A stretch of 15,505 nucleotides of DNA from Clostridiales bacterium (GTDB lineage: Bacteria; Bacillota; Clostridia; Oscillospirales; Oscillospiraceae): positions 1 through 15,505 of the forward strand of contig JAAYFX010000017.1 of the NCBI GenBank assembly GCA_012728025.1, written 5' to 3'. Of the stretch, positions 14,528 through 15,505 are shown piece by piece; position 1 is the stretch's first letter; each line of letters begins with the position of its first letter. The position numbers were made by a program, and so were the translations under genes. The notes under the pieces are model-generated. The model saw only the letters and a list, made by a program, of their open reading frames with translations, was not told where the DNA came from and made no database searches.

Positions 14528-14753
14528 GCAAAGCTTTGAGCAGTCTATGGGGCGGCTTGACGAAATAGTAAAACTTTTGGAAAAAGGCGAGGCTCCCCTT
14601 TCCGAGTCTTTGGCGCTTTTTGAGGAGGGCACAGCCCTGATTTCAAAATGCGGCAAATTATTGGATGAGGCTGAGCAAAAGGTTATGAAACTTAAAAAAG
14701 GCATAGACGGCGAACCCGAGGAGCTTATTTTTGACGAGGGGCAGCAGTCGTGA
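14514..14753 (+). CDS. xseB: Exodeoxyribonuclease VII small subunit
   Basis: XseB is the small helical-hairpin subunit that binds several copies along the coiled-coil arm of XseA. The 79-residue product has the typical sequence: FEQSMGRLDEIVKLLEKGEAPL (about 8-29), then ESLALFEEGTALISKC and LLDEAEQKVMKL, ending in an acidic tail. Length is normal. It begins at a GTG (14514) with a good GGAGGT ribosome site and overlaps the end of xseA by 14 bases. Its stop overlaps the GTG of ispA (GTGA). Confidence 0.96.
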   Translation: MATSKQSFEQSMGRLDEIVKLLEKGEAPLSESLALFEEGTALISKCGKLLDEAEQKVMKLKKGIDGEPEELIFDEGQQS

Positions 14754-15505
14754 CCGTAATAGAAAAATATAAAGAAATGATAGATAATGAGCTTGAAAAG
14801 CTCTTTGCCCCCAGTGACAGCCTTCCCCAAAAGCGTCTTATAGAAGCCATGAATTACAGTTTGACAGCGGGTGGCAAGCGCCTTCGACCGATTTTGGTTC
14901 TGCTGTTTTCCAAGGCGGCAGGGGGAAGTGTGGAGAAGGCTTTGCCCCTTGCCTGTGCCCTTGAAATGCTCCACACCTATTCTTTAATCCACGACGATTT
15001 ACCCTGTATGGATAATGACGAGCTGCGGCGTGGAAAGCCCTCCAACCACAAGGTTTTTGGCGAGGCAGGGGCAATTCTGGCCGGAGATGCCCTTCAAGCC
15101 GAGGCTTTCGGAATAATCCTGCGAAGTGAAATACCCTTTGAAGCCCGTGTTGCCTGCGCCGAGGCACTAGCGGCGGCGGCGGGGGTTGATGGCATCTGCG
15201 GCGGTCAACAGCTTGATTTGGAGGGGGAGGAAAGGGAGCTTTCCGAAGATGAGATAAGTTTTTTGCAAAGCGCAAAAACCGCCAGCCTTTTCGTGGCAGC
15301 CTGTAAAATCGGCGCAATTGCCGCAGGAGCAGATGAGAAAAAGCTTGAGGCCGCCTGTCTTTACGGAGCTTCTTTGGGAGCGGCCTTTCAAATACGGGAT
15401 GATATGCTTGATGAAATTTCAAGCGAGGCAGAATTGGGGAAAACCATAGGCAAGGATAAGCGTGAGGGCAAAAAAACATTTATGACCCTCTTTGGCGGGG
15501 AAAAG
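14750..15505 (+). CDS. ispA: Farnesyl diphosphate synthase-type polyprenyl synthetase, cut off by the window edge
   Basis: This trans-prenyltransferase builds farnesyl diphosphate from IPP and DMAPP/GPP, feeding cell-wall lipid carrier and quinone synthesis. The window holds 252 codons without a stop; the family is usually about 290-300 residues, so roughly 40 are missing at the right edge. Visible motifs are GGKRLRP (41-47), the first Asp-rich motif DDLPCMD (82-88), GGQQLDL (151-157) and the second Asp-rich motif DDMLD (217-221), followed by GKTIGKDKREGKKT (230-243). A Tyr five residues before the first motif (77) and the two-residue insertion in that motif fit a bacterial C15 product. It starts at a GTG (14750) overlapping the xseB stop. 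In Bacillus dxs follows; that cannot be checked here. Confidence 0.95.
   Translation, partial: MTVIEKYKEMIDNELEKLFAPSDSLPQKRLIEAMNYSLTAGGKRLRPILVLLFSKAAGGSVEKALPLACALEMLHTYSLIHDDLPCMDNDELRRGKPSNHKVFGEAGAILAGDALQAEAFGIILRSEIPFEARVACAEALAAAAGVDGICGGQQLDLEGEERELSEDEISFLQSAKTASLFVAACKIGAIAAGADEKKLEAACLYGASLGAAFQIRDDMLDEISSEAELGKTIGKDKREGKKTFMTLFGGEK

Noticed and set aside
14838..15479. A 213-codon open frame on the minus strand opposite ispA
   Set aside because: Its composition is Pro/Arg/His-rich, as expected from the antisense of a conserved gene, and it lies fully opposite the Asp-rich motifs of the prenyl synthase.
1..15505. An undescribed defence, mobile or biosynthetic system
   Set aside because: Every substantial frame belongs to a known core or transport family, codon use is even throughout, and no repeats, integrases or transposases are visible.

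Overview
The window is 15.5 kb of chromosome from a spore-forming, low-to-mid GC Firmicute. It is most likely a member of the Clostridia, and the style of SpoIIIAA and NusB hints at the Oscillospirales, but that finer placement is inference. The main evidence is a complete-looking spoIIIA sporulation operon followed by the asp23-nusB-xseA-xseB-ispA housekeeping block, an order familiar from Bacillus and Clostridia. I see no insertion sequence, phage gene, CRISPR array, tRNA or rRNA.

Region 1 (1-4866) holds a DMT/EamA-type exporter and then a three-gene ABC importer of the BMP/NupOPQ nucleoside type. The importer has a strong SigA-type promoter and start/stop overlaps between its genes. Its usual lipoprotein substrate-binding protein is not in the window. 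Region 2 (4867-7122) holds a minus-strand NUDIX-fold protein with its own promoter and terminator, transcribed divergently from a DUF1015 protein of unknown function that also has a promoter and terminator.

Region 3 (7123-12125) is spoIIIAA-AH, preceded by a plausible SigE promoter. The products build the SpoIIIA channel, with the SpoIIIAA ATPase, AB-AF membrane proteins and AG/AH ring proteins acting in the mother-cell membrane facing the forespore. The most notable observation is an in-frame TAG at codon 42 of spoIIIAE (9431-9433), just after the signal peptide. The rest of the frame is intact, so this is a recent mutation, a sequence error, or something recoded.

Region 4 (12126-15505) holds an Asp23/Gls24 gene with its own extended -10 promoter and a terminator. 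It is followed by a tightly coupled nusB-xseA-xseB-ispA operon. ispA runs off the right edge. Compared with Bacillus subtilis, accB/accC (between spoIIIAH and asp23) and folD (between nusB and xseA) are absent.
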